Counted from the stretch's first letter, positions 1 to 7,276 are shown. The stretch is DNA of 16,313 nt from Prevotella sp. CAG:1092 (GCA_000436915.1 HF994161.1:4433-20745); one strand, 5' to 3'. The notes: generated by a model not told the origin, from the sequence alone. A program made the numbers and translations.

Positions 1-585
1 CTTAAATATTTATTTAATAATCGCCAAAAAGACTGCTATAATTGTCCTTACATAAAAGGATGTTTACAGCGCATGTCAAATAATGGTTTTAAATTAGAAA
101 AAGTATTTAAAAATGGAGGAAAACTATATGTTCATCCAAATGTAGATTTTGATAAAAATGATTACAAGGAAATGAAACAGATTTGTCTCCAATTTGCAAA
201 ACTTGGTCATGAAGTAAAAATGACACCACGTTTACACTTCAAATCAGAAGAATATCAGCTGATTTATGGCAATTTAGAAAATACAAAATTTTATAAGAAA
301 TGTCCTGATTTCTCTGTAGATGGAACATTTTATGAATATGAGGGTTTCGAAAAGCCATGGAAAAAGAAAAAGGTTGGTAAGATGCTCTCGCATGGAATGG
401 CTCAATCTGATTGCGTTGTAATAAACAATACTAAAGGATGTTCTGATAGATTTATAAGAAAACAAATAGTTGCTCGACAAAGACTGAATCCTTCTGCGTT
501 CAAAGAGGTGTGGGTTTATGAAAAAGGAAAAATAAGGCCTATATTGATTAATAGGCAGTTCGTAAAAAACAACAGGGGAGCATAA
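1..585 (+). CDS. Partial phage protein with C-terminal CdiA-type nuclease-like domain
   Basis: The frame is open from base 1, so the start lies outside the window; the ATG at 73 has no ribosome binding site and in-frame coding continues upstream (including a Cys-rich stretch DCYNCPYIKGC), so I treat this as the C-terminal part of a larger protein. The visible 194 residues contain GGKLYVHPNVDF, then PRLHFKSEEYQLIYG, CPDFSVDGTFYEYEGF, KPWKKKKVGKMLSHG, INNTKGCSDRFIRK and EVWVYEKGKIRPI. This order matches, from memory, the C-terminal domain found behind minor head proteins of Bacteroidetes Mu-like phages and related to CdiA C-terminal tRNase domains; the PDF...EYE...KKKK arrangement resembles a PD-(D/E)XK-type nuclease core. 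The next gene on the same strand is a virion morphogenesis gene, which fits a phage head operon. Base composition is more AT-rich than the chromosomal genes further right. Domain family is moderately sure, nuclease activity is inference. Confidence 0.6.
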   Translation, partial: LKYLFNNRQKDCYNCPYIKGCLQRMSNNGFKLEKVFKNGGKLYVHPNVDFDKNDYKEMKQICLQFAKLGHEVKMTPRLHFKSEEYQLIYGNLENTKFYKKCPDFSVDGTFYEYEGFEKPWKKKKVGKMLSHGMAQSDCVVINNTKGCSDRFIRKQIVARQRLNPSAFKEVWVYEKGKIRPILINRQFVKNNRGA

Positions 586-596
586 ATACTCCCCTG
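565..596 (-). terminator. Hairpin terminator, minus strand (overlaps phage gene stop)
   Basis: CAGGGGAG (573-580) and CTCCCCTG (589-596) form a perfect 8-bp stem with an 8-nt loop; on the minus strand it is followed by TTGTTTTTT, on the plus strand by no U-tract. It therefore terminates minus-strand transcription better than plus. The stop codon of the upstream phage gene (583-585) sits in the loop. Confidence 0.5.
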
Positions 597-636
597 CAAG
601 GCAACATGCCGTAGCATATGCTAACTTCTTACGAAG
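565..636 (-). ncRNA. Candidate small minus-strand RNA between two phage genes
   Basis: The 112-bp gap between two phage genes holds, read on the minus strand, a -7 box TATCTTTG (650-643), then about seven bases later a row of hairpins: CTTC-GTAA-GAAG with a GNRA-type loop (636-625), the 12-bp palindrome TAGCATATGCTA (623-612), GGCA-TGT-TGCC (610-600) and an 8-bp stem CAGGGGAG/CTCCCCTG (596-573) followed by TTGTTTTTT. Promoter, structured body and U-rich terminator together suggest a transcript of about 70 nt, whose 3' end is antisense to the end of the upstream phage gene. No known RNA family was recognised. It could instead be the remains of a coding insert, since the minus strand is also open here, with the only start a TTG inside the -7 box (645-643). 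Confidence 0.4.
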
Positions 637-642
637 CTGCTG

Positions 643-650
643 CAAAGATA
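643..650 (-). promoter_or_regulatory. Possible promoter of the candidate minus-strand RNA
   Basis: The plus strand reads CAAAGATA, which is TATCTTTG on the minus strand and matches the Bacteroidetes -7 consensus TAnnTTTG. The -33 element is poor: the best candidate is CTTG (672-669) at 18 bp instead of TTTG at 19-21 bp. Confidence 0.4.
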
Positions 651-697
651 CAATATATTATCGAAATGCAAGTAAAATAATAAAAAAAACTTTGCCT

Positions 698-1531
698 ATG
701 GATGCAAAAAATATAGAAAAACTGGTTCAAAAGGCTAAAGACGACATCTTAAAGGAGGTACACGACCGTCTCCCTCGCAAGGTTGGAGTCATAGCCGTAA
801 ACCATTTCAAACAGAACTTCCGTGATGGTGGTTGGCTTGATGCAGGACTGCACCCATGGAAAAAAACTAAAAGGCAACAGCAAAAAGGTACTGATGCTAA
901 ATACGGCCCGCTCACCTCAAGGCGAAACCATCTTATGAGTTCCATTCAAAGCAAACCTGGCGTAGGAGAGGTTTCCATTGAAAACCCTGTGCCATATGCC
1001 TCCATCCACAATGATGGTGGCAATATCACCACTCATCCAACGGTCTCTCCAAAGATGAAACGCTTCGCCTGGCACATGGCTTACTCGCTTGCTGGCATCA
1101 AAGGCAAAGGACCTCTACCTAAAGAGCTGCCACAGCAGGCACAGTTCTGGCGAAACCTTGCACTCACCAAGAAAACAAAAATCACCATCAATGCTCACAT
1201 TCCGCAACGCCAGTTCATGGGAAACTCTCAAGAACTTCAAGCCAAAGTCAATAAAATCATTCAAGAATCTATTCAGAAAATAAAAAAATGGAATTATTTC
1301 TTTATCAAATCATTGACCATGTTAAAGAGCTCATGCCAAATCTCTCGCTCGTTGATGAAAACTATGGTCAGCTTGAAAATATCGACCAAGAAAATACGGA
1401 TATGTATCCTATCACGTTCCCTGCAGTTCTCATCGACCTTCAAGAGGCTTCATGGTAGTGGAACTATGGAGGCTATTAAGGTATTCCCCCTTATTTGCTC
1501 CATGATATTCGGCTATTATTATACGCTTTGA
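698..1531 (+). CDS. Phage virion morphogenesis protein (Mu gpG-like), frameshifted C-terminus
   Basis: The start is the ATG at 698; a TTG two codons earlier is less likely. Residues 1-195 match the phage virion morphogenesis / tail completion family (PF05069, Mu gpG-like): conserved-looking stretches are NHFKQNFRDGGWLDAG, PWKKTKRQ, YGPLTSRRNHLMSSI, PVPYASIHNDGG and near the end IPQRQFMG, where such proteins normally stop within about 20 residues. Beyond the A-rich run at 1277-1288 the frame is read out of phase through the next gene, so residues after about 195 (KKWNYFFIKSL onward) are probably not genuine. Losing one A from 1277-1280 would create a TAA stop exactly here, so a one-base insertion is the simplest explanation. 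In an intact phage it would help assemble heads or tails; here it belongs to a remnant. Confidence 0.75.
   Translation: MDAKNIEKLVQKAKDDILKEVHDRLPRKVGVIAVNHFKQNFRDGGWLDAGLHPWKKTKRQQQKGTDAKYGPLTSRRNHLMSSIQSKPGVGEVSIENPVPYASIHNDGGNITTHPTVSPKMKRFAWHMAYSLAGIKGKGPLPKELPQQAQFWRNLALTKKTKITINAHIPQRQFMGNSQELQAKVNKIIQESIQKIKKWNYFFIKSLTMLKSSCQISRSLMKTMVSLKISTKKIRICILSRSLQFSSTFKRLHGSGTMEAIKVFPLICSMIFGYYYTL
1288..1458 (+). pseudogene. Truncated small Mu-like phage gene
   Basis: An ATG at 1288, in the frame one base behind the preceding gene and overlapping its read-through, encodes 56 residues starting MELFLYQIIDHVKELMP and containing DENYGQLENID and ITFPAVLIDLQEASW before a TAG. This resembles the N-terminal third of the roughly 150-residue hypothetical protein that, as I recall, follows the virion morphogenesis gene in Bacteroidetes Mu-like phages, where the pattern is a short helix, a GQLE motif and FPxxLID. 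The rest of the gene is missing. After the stop, the DNA from 1466 can be read as MEAIKVFPLICSMIFGYYYTL, a hydrophobic fragment that may come from another phage gene fused by deletion. Confidence 0.5.
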
Positions 1532-1553
1532 TTGTTTAGTATAAACAAAAAAC

Positions 1554-1594
1554 GCCCGATAAACGGTGAGCTATGAAGCTGCCATTTATCGGGC
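1554..1594. terminator. Bidirectional terminator between phage remnant and rnf operon
   Basis: GCCCGATAAA (1554-1563) pairs perfectly with TTTATCGGGC (1585-1594), with GG/CC continuing the stem after one mismatch. On the minus strand the stem is followed by GTTTTTTGTTTA, a good U-tract placed about 50 bases past the rnfA stop; on the plus strand it is followed by TTATTCAATTTATTT. It should end the rnf transcript and also insulate the phage genes. Confidence 0.85.
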
Positions 1595-1641
1595 TTATTC
1601 AATTTATTTACCGCAAATGATTGCAGTATGGAAAGGTTAGT

Positions 1642-2244
1642 TTATTCTAATCCGAATACTACTCTCAAACCTCCGTCTACTCCGCTGAAACCCATGAAAG
1701 CCAAAGAGAGCAAGCCGGCTGTTACAAGAACGATAGCCATGCCCTGCATGCCCTTAGGGATGCGAACCAAAGAGAGCTGCTCGCGCAAACCTGCGAAGAC
1801 TACCATTGCCAAAGCAAAGCCAATGGCGGTAGAGAAAGCGTAGACAATGCTATGAACCAAAGAGAAGTCTTTTTGGATAACGAGGATTGCTACACCAAGC
1901 ACAGCACAGTTGGTGGTGATAAGAGGAAGGAAGATACCGAGTGCCTGGTAAAGGGCTGGCGACACTTTCTTCAACACAATCTCTACCATCTGAACCAAGG
2001 CTGCGATGACGAGGATGAAAGACAGGGTCTGCAGATACTGCAAGCCAAAAGGATTGAGCACGTAGATCTGCAAAAGATAGGTGACGACGGTTGCCAATGT
2101 CAACACGAAAGCTACTGCAGCTCCCATTCCCAAAGCGGTGTCTACTTTCTTGGATACTCCAAGGAATGGGCAGATACCCAAGAACTGCGAAAGGATGATA
2201 TTGTTGACGAATATCGCTGAAATGAAAATCAATATGTATTCCAT
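1642..2244 (-). CDS. rnfA: Electron transport complex subunit RnfA
   Basis: This is an inner-membrane subunit of the Rnf complex, which oxidises ferredoxin, reduces NAD+ and pumps Na+ or H+. The 200-residue product is almost entirely hydrophobic (about six helices), the usual family length. The family's two conserved cysteines are present at Cys25 (LGICPFLGV) and Cys113 (TTNCAVLGV); with the matching pair in RnfE they are thought to hold an iron-sulfur cluster in the membrane. The sequence is complete with no damage. It is the last gene of the operon, 12 bp after rnfE, and is followed by a strong terminator. Homology to NqrE is expected, but the neighbouring RnfB with its ferredoxin domains identifies the complex as Rnf. 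Confidence 0.95.
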   Translation of the reverse strand: MEYILIFISAIFVNNIILSQFLGICPFLGVSKKVDTALGMGAAVAFVLTLATVVTYLLQIYVLNPFGLQYLQTLSFILVIAALVQMVEIVLKKVSPALYQALGIFLPLITTNCAVLGVAILVIQKDFSLVHSIVYAFSTAIGFALAMVVFAGLREQLSLVRIPKGMQGMAIVLVTAGLLSLAFMGFSGVDGGLRVVFGLE

Positions 2245-2256
2245 AATATATTCTCC

Positions 2257-2841
2257 TTATGCTTTAAATTTGTTGATAACGGCAATGAGATAGCCCAAAG
2301 AGATGAATGCTCCAGGAGGCAACACGAACAACAGGAGGTTGGTGGTTTCAGGGAACAAAGCGAAGCCAAAGAGGCTGCCTGCACCGAGCAACTCGCGAAC
2401 GCAACCGAGCAATGTTAAGCCGAGGGTGAAGCCGAGACCCATGCCGATGCCATCGAAGAGGCTGGCTACAGGGGTGTTCTTGGCTGCGAAGCTCTCTGCA
2501 CGGCCAAGGATCAAGCAGTTTACCACGATAAGTGGAATATAGATGCCCAACGCCTTGTTGATAGAGTCTGGAGCATAAGCCGACATAAACATCTGAAGGA
2601 TTGTTACGAAGGCTGCAATGACTACGATGAATACAGGTATGCGCACCTTGTCAGGAGTGATATTCTTGATGCAGGAAATCACGAAGTTAGTGCAGATGAG
2701 CACCGACATAGTGGCCAATCCCATAGAAAGGCCATTGATGGCACTGGTGGTAGTTGCCAATGTAGGACACATACCGAGAAGGAGTACAAAGGTAGGGTTC
2801 TCCTTCAGAATGCCGTTGGTAATGGTTTTTATATAGTTCAT
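2257..2841 (-). CDS. rnfE: Electron transport complex subunit RnfE
   Basis: RnfE is the membrane partner of RnfA (they are homologous and lie in inverted topology). The 194-residue protein begins with the family-typical MNYIKTITNGILKENPTFVLLLGMCPTLA and has Cys25 (LGMCPTLA) and Cys109 (VVNCLILGRAE) as the pair that matches Cys25/Cys113 of RnfA. Several hydrophobic segments cover nearly the whole length, and the usual GRAESFA and LPPGAFI motifs are present. It lies 12 bp after rnfG and 12 bp before rnfA, consistent with translational coupling in one transcript. Its sequence looks intact. Confidence 0.95.
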   Translation of the reverse strand: MNYIKTITNGILKENPTFVLLLGMCPTLATTTSAINGLSMGLATMSVLICTNFVISCIKNITPDKVRIPVFIVVIAAFVTILQMFMSAYAPDSINKALGIYIPLIVVNCLILGRAESFAAKNTPVASLFDGIGMGLGFTLGLTLLGCVRELLGAGSLFGFALFPETTNLLLFVLPPGAFISLGYLIAVINKFKA

Positions 2842-2853
2842 GATGCTACAATA

Positions 2854-3492
2854 TTAATTATGTTGAACAGATGCACCGCTTGCGCCATCGGCACCCTTAG
2901 CGCTGGCTGCATGATTGTCCTGATATGCAGAGTAAGCCTGGTTGACAGCCTTGAGGAAGGCACGAGAGGTGATGGTAGAGGCTGTGATGGCATCTACGTC
3001 GCCACCATCCTTGCTGACCTTGAGGTTGCCATTGGCAAGGCTCTTGCCGATGATGTTTCCCTTGCCGTCTTTCTGGAACCACTTGTCGGCTTTAGCTCCA
3101 AGACCTGGAGTTTCGGAAGCCTGAAGAATGGTGTAGCCAAGAATTGTGCCCTCGGCATTGAAGCCTACAAGAACCTTGAGGTCGCCACCGAAGCCCATTG
3201 TGGTGCTCTCTACAGCCGAACCAAGATAGGCACCGTCTGTGGTGTATACATTGTGGACAGTAAAGATGCTCTCCTTGCCCTGTATTTCCATTTTTACGGT
3301 GTCGGGGTCTTCAACCTTGATATCGGTAGAGTTCATAACCTCCTTGATACCTGCTGCAAGAGTCTGCTGCGCCTTTTCAGCGATAGGTTGCTCTGTGATA
3401 TTGTTTACCCAAGCCAATACGGCTCCTATTACTACAGCCACGCCCACGAGGACGAGAACCATATTGGTAAGTGATGATTTGAGTTTTTCCAT
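2854..3492 (-). CDS. rnfG: Electron transport complex subunit RnfG (covalent-FMN protein)
   Basis: RnfG carries covalently bound FMN on the outer face of the inner membrane and passes electrons within Rnf. The 212-residue product has one N-terminal membrane anchor (about residues 11-30) and an FMN-binding domain. The flavinylation site is DAITASTITS, with Thr173 the expected attachment residue; the family consensus is S/T-G-A-T, so Gly-Ala is replaced by Ala-Ser here, a variation I recall in other Bacteroidales RnfG. The ETPGLGAK motif (127-134) is also typical. The last 20 residues (AASAKGADGASGASVQ) are a low-complexity tail. Spacing is 20 bp after rnfD and 12 bp before rnfE. Confidence 0.93.
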   Translation of the reverse strand: MEKLKSSLTNMVLVLVGVAVVIGAVLAWVNNITEQPIAEKAQQTLAAGIKEVMNSTDIKVEDPDTVKMEIQGKESIFTVHNVYTTDGAYLGSAVESTTMGFGGDLKVLVGFNAEGTILGYTILQASETPGLGAKADKWFQKDGKGNIIGKSLANGNLKVSKDGGDVDAITASTITSRAFLKAVNQAYSAYQDNHAASAKGADGASGASVQHN

Positions 3493-3512
3493 TTGTTTGT
3501 TCCTCCCACTAT

Positions 3513-4517
3513 TTATTTCTGCTTTGCTGGCACTTCACCAAAGCGTTTTGGTTTGATATATGTATTGATGAGAGGGGTGAAGGCATTCATTATCAATATG
3601 GCAAACGACATACCCTCTGGATATGAGCCCCAATTGCGGATAACGATTGTCAACACACCGATGGCAACGCCATAGACGAGCTGTCCCTTGTGGGTCATTG
3701 GCGAGGTGACATAGTCGGTTGCCATGAAGATGGCTCCGAGCATCAAACCACCGCTCAACAACACCTGTACAGGATTGGCGTATACAGGGTTGGCAAGATG
3801 GAGCAAACCGCTGAGCACGAAGACTGTGGCGAGGATGGAACCAGGGATGTGCCATGTGATGATCTTCTTCCAAAGCATGTAAGCCAAACCGAGGAGCAAG
3901 GCCAAAGCACAGATTTCGCCAAGGGTGCCGGCTCCCATACCGTTCTGTACATTGCCAAGGAGCATGTCGACAGACGATGGCAACTTATCCAACACGCTGG
4001 CGTCGCCACTCTTGATAGCCCACTTCATAAGGCTTAACGGTGTGGCACCGGTCTCTGCATCGAGGTATGCTGCCTGCTGACCAACTACTGGCCATGAGGT
4101 CATGGCTGCAGGGAAGCTTACCAAGAGGAAGCAACGACCCACCAAGACAGGGTTGAAAGGATTGCTGCCCAATCCGCCAAAGGTCATTTTGCCAACGCCG
4201 ATGGCTACCAAGGCACCGATGATGATCATCCATATAGGGAAATTGCTTGGAAGGTTCATGCCAAGAAGCAATCCCGTTACGATAGCCGAACCATCGGTGA
4301 GCGATGGCTGACGCTTCATTATACACTTTGATATGGCCCACTCGAAGAACATACATGCTGCCACGCTCGACAGGCATACCACTACTGAGCCAAGACCGAA
4401 ATAGAAGAACGAAACGAGCAAGGCTGGCATCAATGCCAACACTACGCCATACATATTCTTCTCTACGCTGTCGGCACCATGTGCGTGTGGTGACAGCGAA
4501 ACTATTAACTTACCCAT
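3513..4517 (-). CDS. rnfD: Electron transport complex subunit RnfD (covalent-FMN membrane protein)
   Basis: RnfD is the large membrane subunit of Rnf, homologous to NqrB, and carries a covalently attached FMN. The 334-residue protein has many hydrophobic helices. The FMN site is TGATPLS with Thr159 as the expected attachment residue. Other family features seen are the N-terminal SPHAHG, PSLTDGSAIVTGLLLGMNLP (71-90), KMTFGGLGSNPFNPVLVGR (110-128) and the C-terminal INTYIKPKRFGE. The start ATG lies one base after the rnfC stop, so the two are probably translationally coupled. No damage is seen. Confidence 0.95.
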   Translation of the reverse strand: MGKLIVSLSPHAHGADSVEKNMYGVVLALMPALLVSFFYFGLGSVVVCLSSVAACMFFEWAISKCIMKRQPSLTDGSAIVTGLLLGMNLPSNFPIWMIIIGALVAIGVGKMTFGGLGSNPFNPVLVGRCFLLVSFPAAMTSWPVVGQQAAYLDAETGATPLSLMKWAIKSGDASVLDKLPSSVDMLLGNVQNGMGAGTLGEICALALLLGLAYMLWKKIITWHIPGSILATVFVLSGLLHLANPVYANPVQVLLSGGLMLGAIFMATDYVTSPMTHKGQLVYGVAIGVLTIVIRNWGSYPEGMSFAILIMNAFTPLINTYIKPKRFGEVPAKQK

Positions 4518-4518
4518 T

Positions 4519-5871
4519 TTATTTCTTAGCGTTTCTTGATTTGATGATACCCATTACGACACCCTTGCCCTGAAGGATGTTGTCGAGAATAGGACGATGT
4601 GAAGGACAGGTGAACTGGCATGAGCCACAAGAGATACAAGAGGTAACCTGCTCTGCCTCAAGACGTTCCCACTCCTTGAATGAAGAAAGTGTTGCAAGCA
4701 AGTATGGTTCGAGTCCCATAGGACATGCGCTAACACATTTGCCACAACGAATACATGGCTGAGCTGCCTTGCGGTGTGCGTCGGCATCGGTGAGGATGGT
4801 GATAGAGTTGGTGCCCTTGCATACGGTGACATCGGTAGAAACTACCGACTTGCCCATCATCGGACCGCCTGCCAACACCTTGTTGTCGCCCTCAGGCATA
4901 CCGCCACAGAGGTCGATAAGCTCGCGCATCGGTGTTCCCATACGAACGAGGAAGTTGCCTGGATTCTTGAGTTGCTTACCTGTAACGGTGGTGTAGCGCT
5001 CGAACAATGGCTTATTCTTCATAACAGCCTGGTAAACAGCGTAGGCAGTACCTACGTTTTGAACGATGGCGCCAACATTAACAGGAATGGCTGGAGGGGC
5101 AGGAACCTGACGGTTGATAACAGCATCAACCAACTGCTTTTCACCACCCTGTGGATATTTCTTAGCCAAAGCTACGATCTCGATGCGTGGGTCGTTGGCT
5201 GTTTTCTGTTCAAAGAGCTTGATAGCCTCAGGCTTGTTGTCTTCGATACCGATGTAGCCGCGCTCTACCTTGGCGCCCTTCATCAAGAGGTCAAGACCTA
5301 CGAGAATCTCGTCGGCATGTTCCATCATAAGACGGTAGTCGGAGGTGATATATGGCTCACACTCTACACCATTAAGGATTACGCACTCAGCCTTTGCGGT
5401 AGGAGGAGGGCAAAGCTTGATGAATGTAGGGAAGCCAGCACCACCCATACCTGTTACGCCAGCCACCTTGATGCGGTTGACGATTTCTTCTGGTGTGAGC
5501 TCAGGATGCTTGTCGAGAGTTTCGAGGGTTTCGCTGCGGTCGATGCTCTCTTCCCACTCGTCGCCCTCTACATTAATATATATGGCAGGCTTGCGATAGC
5601 CTGTGGCGTCGATAGCGGTGTCGACCTTTAATACTGTTCCCGATACTGAAGAATAGATAGGTGCAGATACGAATCCATTTGCCTCGGCAATGAGAGTACC
5701 AACCTTTACCTTGTCGCCACGATTAACGACAGGCTTGGCAGGTGCGCCGATATGCTGGCTCAATGGGAATATTGCTTGCTGTGGCAATGGAGCTACAACG
5801 GTAGCAACCTCAGCAGTAATCTTGTTTTCCTCTGGGTGTACACCACCCATGCTAAAAGTTTTCAGTTTCAT
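4519..5871 (-). CDS. rnfC: Electron transport complex subunit RnfC (NADH/FMN-binding)
   Basis: RnfC is the peripheral cytoplasmic subunit that exchanges electrons with NAD(H). The 450-residue length is usual for Bacteroidales. An N-terminal biotinyl-lipoyl-like segment (about 35-100, with RGDKVKVGTLIAEA and SSVSGTV) is followed by the nucleotide/flavin-binding domain with GMGGAGFPTF (141-150) and NGVECEPYITSDYR (168-180). Two [4Fe-4S] motifs lie near the C-terminus: CIRCGKCVSACP (373-384) and CISCGSCQFTCP (412-423). The long Ala/Lys-rich tail seen in gammaproteobacterial RnfC is absent. It starts 2 bp after the rnfB stop. Confidence 0.96.
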   Translation of the reverse strand: MKLKTFSMGGVHPEENKITAEVATVVAPLPQQAIFPLSQHIGAPAKPVVNRGDKVKVGTLIAEANGFVSAPIYSSVSGTVLKVDTAIDATGYRKPAIYINVEGDEWEESIDRSETLETLDKHPELTPEEIVNRIKVAGVTGMGGAGFPTFIKLCPPPTAKAECVILNGVECEPYITSDYRLMMEHADEILVGLDLLMKGAKVERGYIGIEDNKPEAIKLFEQKTANDPRIEIVALAKKYPQGGEKQLVDAVINRQVPAPPAIPVNVGAIVQNVGTAYAVYQAVMKNKPLFERYTTVTGKQLKNPGNFLVRMGTPMRELIDLCGGMPEGDNKVLAGGPMMGKSVVSTDVTVCKGTNSITILTDADAHRKAAQPCIRCGKCVSACPMGLEPYLLATLSSFKEWERLEAEQVTSCISCGSCQFTCPSHRPILDNILQGKGVVMGIIKSRNAKK

Positions 5872-5873
5872 GC

Positions 5874-6770
5874 TTAAGCCTCCTTGTTTTCTGTTGTGGT
5901 GGTAGCAGCAGCCTCGGCAGGAGTAGCCTCTGGCTTTGGCTTGCGTACAGGGAAATTAACTTTTACCAAAGCGCCTGTAGGACATTCGTCGACGCACTTG
6001 GTACACATGCGGCACTTGTTGAAGTCGATGTAAGCCACATTGTTTTCAACTGTGATAGCATCGAAGTTGCAAACCTTCTGGCACTTACCGCAACCGATAC
6101 AAGCTACGGCACAAGCCTTCTTGGCAACAGCGCCCTTGTCCTTGTTGACACACTGAACATAAACGCGGCGACCCTTAGGTCCCTTTTTGCGTAGCTCAAT
6201 GATGTGGCGAGGACAAGCCTTGGCACATGCACCACAAGCGGTACACTTCTCTTCGTCGACTACAGGCAAGCCTGTCTCTTCGTCCATGGTGATGGCACCA
6301 AACTGGCAAGCAGCAACACAGTCGCCACATCCGAGGCAACCGAATCCGCAACCAGTTTCGCCAGCACAGGTAGCATTGACAGCCTGGCAAGAATGCAAGC
6401 CATCATACTCTACGATGCGTGGACGATGCTCGCATGTACCGTTGCAACGAACAACAGCAACCATAGGGTCTGTGTTGGCAACAGCCATGCCGAGCAAGTC
6501 GGCAACTTGGCCCATAACATCGGCTCCACCAACAGGACACATAAGTCCGTCGATGCTACCGAGGTCGGCACCCTTAACTAAAGCGTCGGCCATACCAGCA
6601 CAACCAGCAAAGCCACAGCCACCACAATTGGCACCAGGCAATAGTTCTACTACCTGTCCGATACGTGGATCTTCCTGAACAGCAAACTTCTTGGAAACGG
6701 CATACAGCACAATGGCTGAGATGAGTGCTATCGCTCCCAACACGATTACTGCAATCAAAATGAAATTCAT
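5874..6770 (-). CDS. rnfB: Electron transport complex subunit RnfB (ferredoxin-like)
   Basis: RnfB receives electrons from ferredoxin and hands them into Rnf. The 298-residue protein has an N-terminal membrane anchor (about 4-24), the [4Fe-4S] domain with CGGCGFAGC (49-57) closing at Cys78 (LMCPVGG), and then four ferredoxin-type clusters: CLGCGDCVAAC (145-155), CTACGACAKAC (176-186), CIGCGKCQKVC (224-234) and CRMCTKCVDEC (253-263). The last about 25 residues are a Pro/Ala/Thr/Glu-rich tail. This multi-cluster architecture distinguishes Rnf from Na+-NQR, which has no such subunit. It is 29 bp after the RseC-family gene and 2 bp before rnfC. Confidence 0.95.
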   Translation of the reverse strand: MNFILIAVIVLGAIALISAIVLYAVSKKFAVQEDPRIGQVVELLPGANCGGCGFAGCAGMADALVKGADLGSIDGLMCPVGGADVMGQVADLLGMAVANTDPMVAVVRCNGTCEHRPRIVEYDGLHSCQAVNATCAGETGCGFGCLGCGDCVAACQFGAITMDEETGLPVVDEEKCTACGACAKACPRHIIELRKKGPKGRRVYVQCVNKDKGAVAKKACAVACIGCGKCQKVCNFDAITVENNVAYIDFNKCRMCTKCVDECPTGALVKVNFPVRKPKPEATPAEAAATTTTENKEA

Positions 6771-6799
6771 AATTTATTAACTTGTTTTAGTTCATTATT

Positions 6800-7219
6800 T
6801 TAGTATTTTGTTTGCGTTATCTCTACCGACAACGACTTCCCTATCCTATCTCTATTGAAATATAGCAAAAGATAGTAAGGCACGAGGACTCCCAACCCCA
6901 AGAGAGCGGAAAGAGGTTCGTTGCCCGTGAGATTGTTGACCAGAATTATTACTGCTACCAACAACAGGAACGGCAATCCGAAGCCCAACAATACGGCTTT
7001 ATAGCCCATGGAGACTGAAACGGAAACAACTACGTGTTGGCCTACTTCGTAACCTTGCACATCGGTATGCACATCGATAATCTTTTCTTTACTCTCCGAC
7101 GAACTGCAATGTTTTGCGAGTCCACAAGCGGCACAAGCTGATGTCTGCAATATGCGCACTTTAACGGTATCTACCTCTATTTTGTCGACGATGCCGTCGT
7201 GATTTATTTTGCTACTCAT
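6800..7219 (-). CDS. RseC/SoxR-reducing-system family protein
   Basis: The 139-residue product matches the RseC/MucC family (PF04246): an N-terminal domain with the cysteine motif CAACGLAKHC (29-38, Cys29, Cys32, Cys38), and two predicted membrane helices at roughly 71-93 and 100-118. In Escherichia coli RseC is associated with the Rsx (Rnf-like) complex that keeps SoxR reduced; in Bacteroidales this gene commonly heads the rnf operon, as here. Its exact role in Rnf biogenesis or regulation is not settled. It is the first gene of the transcript, about 50 bp from the predicted transcription start. Confidence 0.85.
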   Translation of the reverse strand: MSSKINHDGIVDKIEVDTVKVRILQTSACAACGLAKHCSSSESKEKIIDVHTDVQGYEVGQHVVVSVSVSMGYKAVLLGFGLPFLLLVAVIILVNNLTGNEPLSALLGLGVLVPYYLLLYFNRDRIGKSLSVEITQTKY

Positions 7220-7276
7220 TTATGATGATGGATAAGGGTGTATAACTCAAATATTGTAATGTCGAGTTTACAAATG

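Noticed and set aside
73..75. ATG at 73 as the start of the first gene
   Set aside because: The frame stays open to base 1 with coding-like sequence, and there is no ribosome binding site or promoter in front of the ATG.
274..645. Minus-strand 123-codon frame over the phage gene and gap
   Set aside because: It begins with TTG inside the predicted -7 box and mostly mirrors the plus-strand gene; the structure in the gap is better explained as RNA.
2860..5631. Several long plus-strand frames opposite rnfG, rnfD and rnfC
   Set aside because: They are shadows of highly conserved minus-strand rnf genes.
1642..6770. Na+-NQR operon instead of Rnf
   Set aside because: The multi-cluster ferredoxin subunit RnfB and the RnfC cluster motifs are present, and there is no NqrF.
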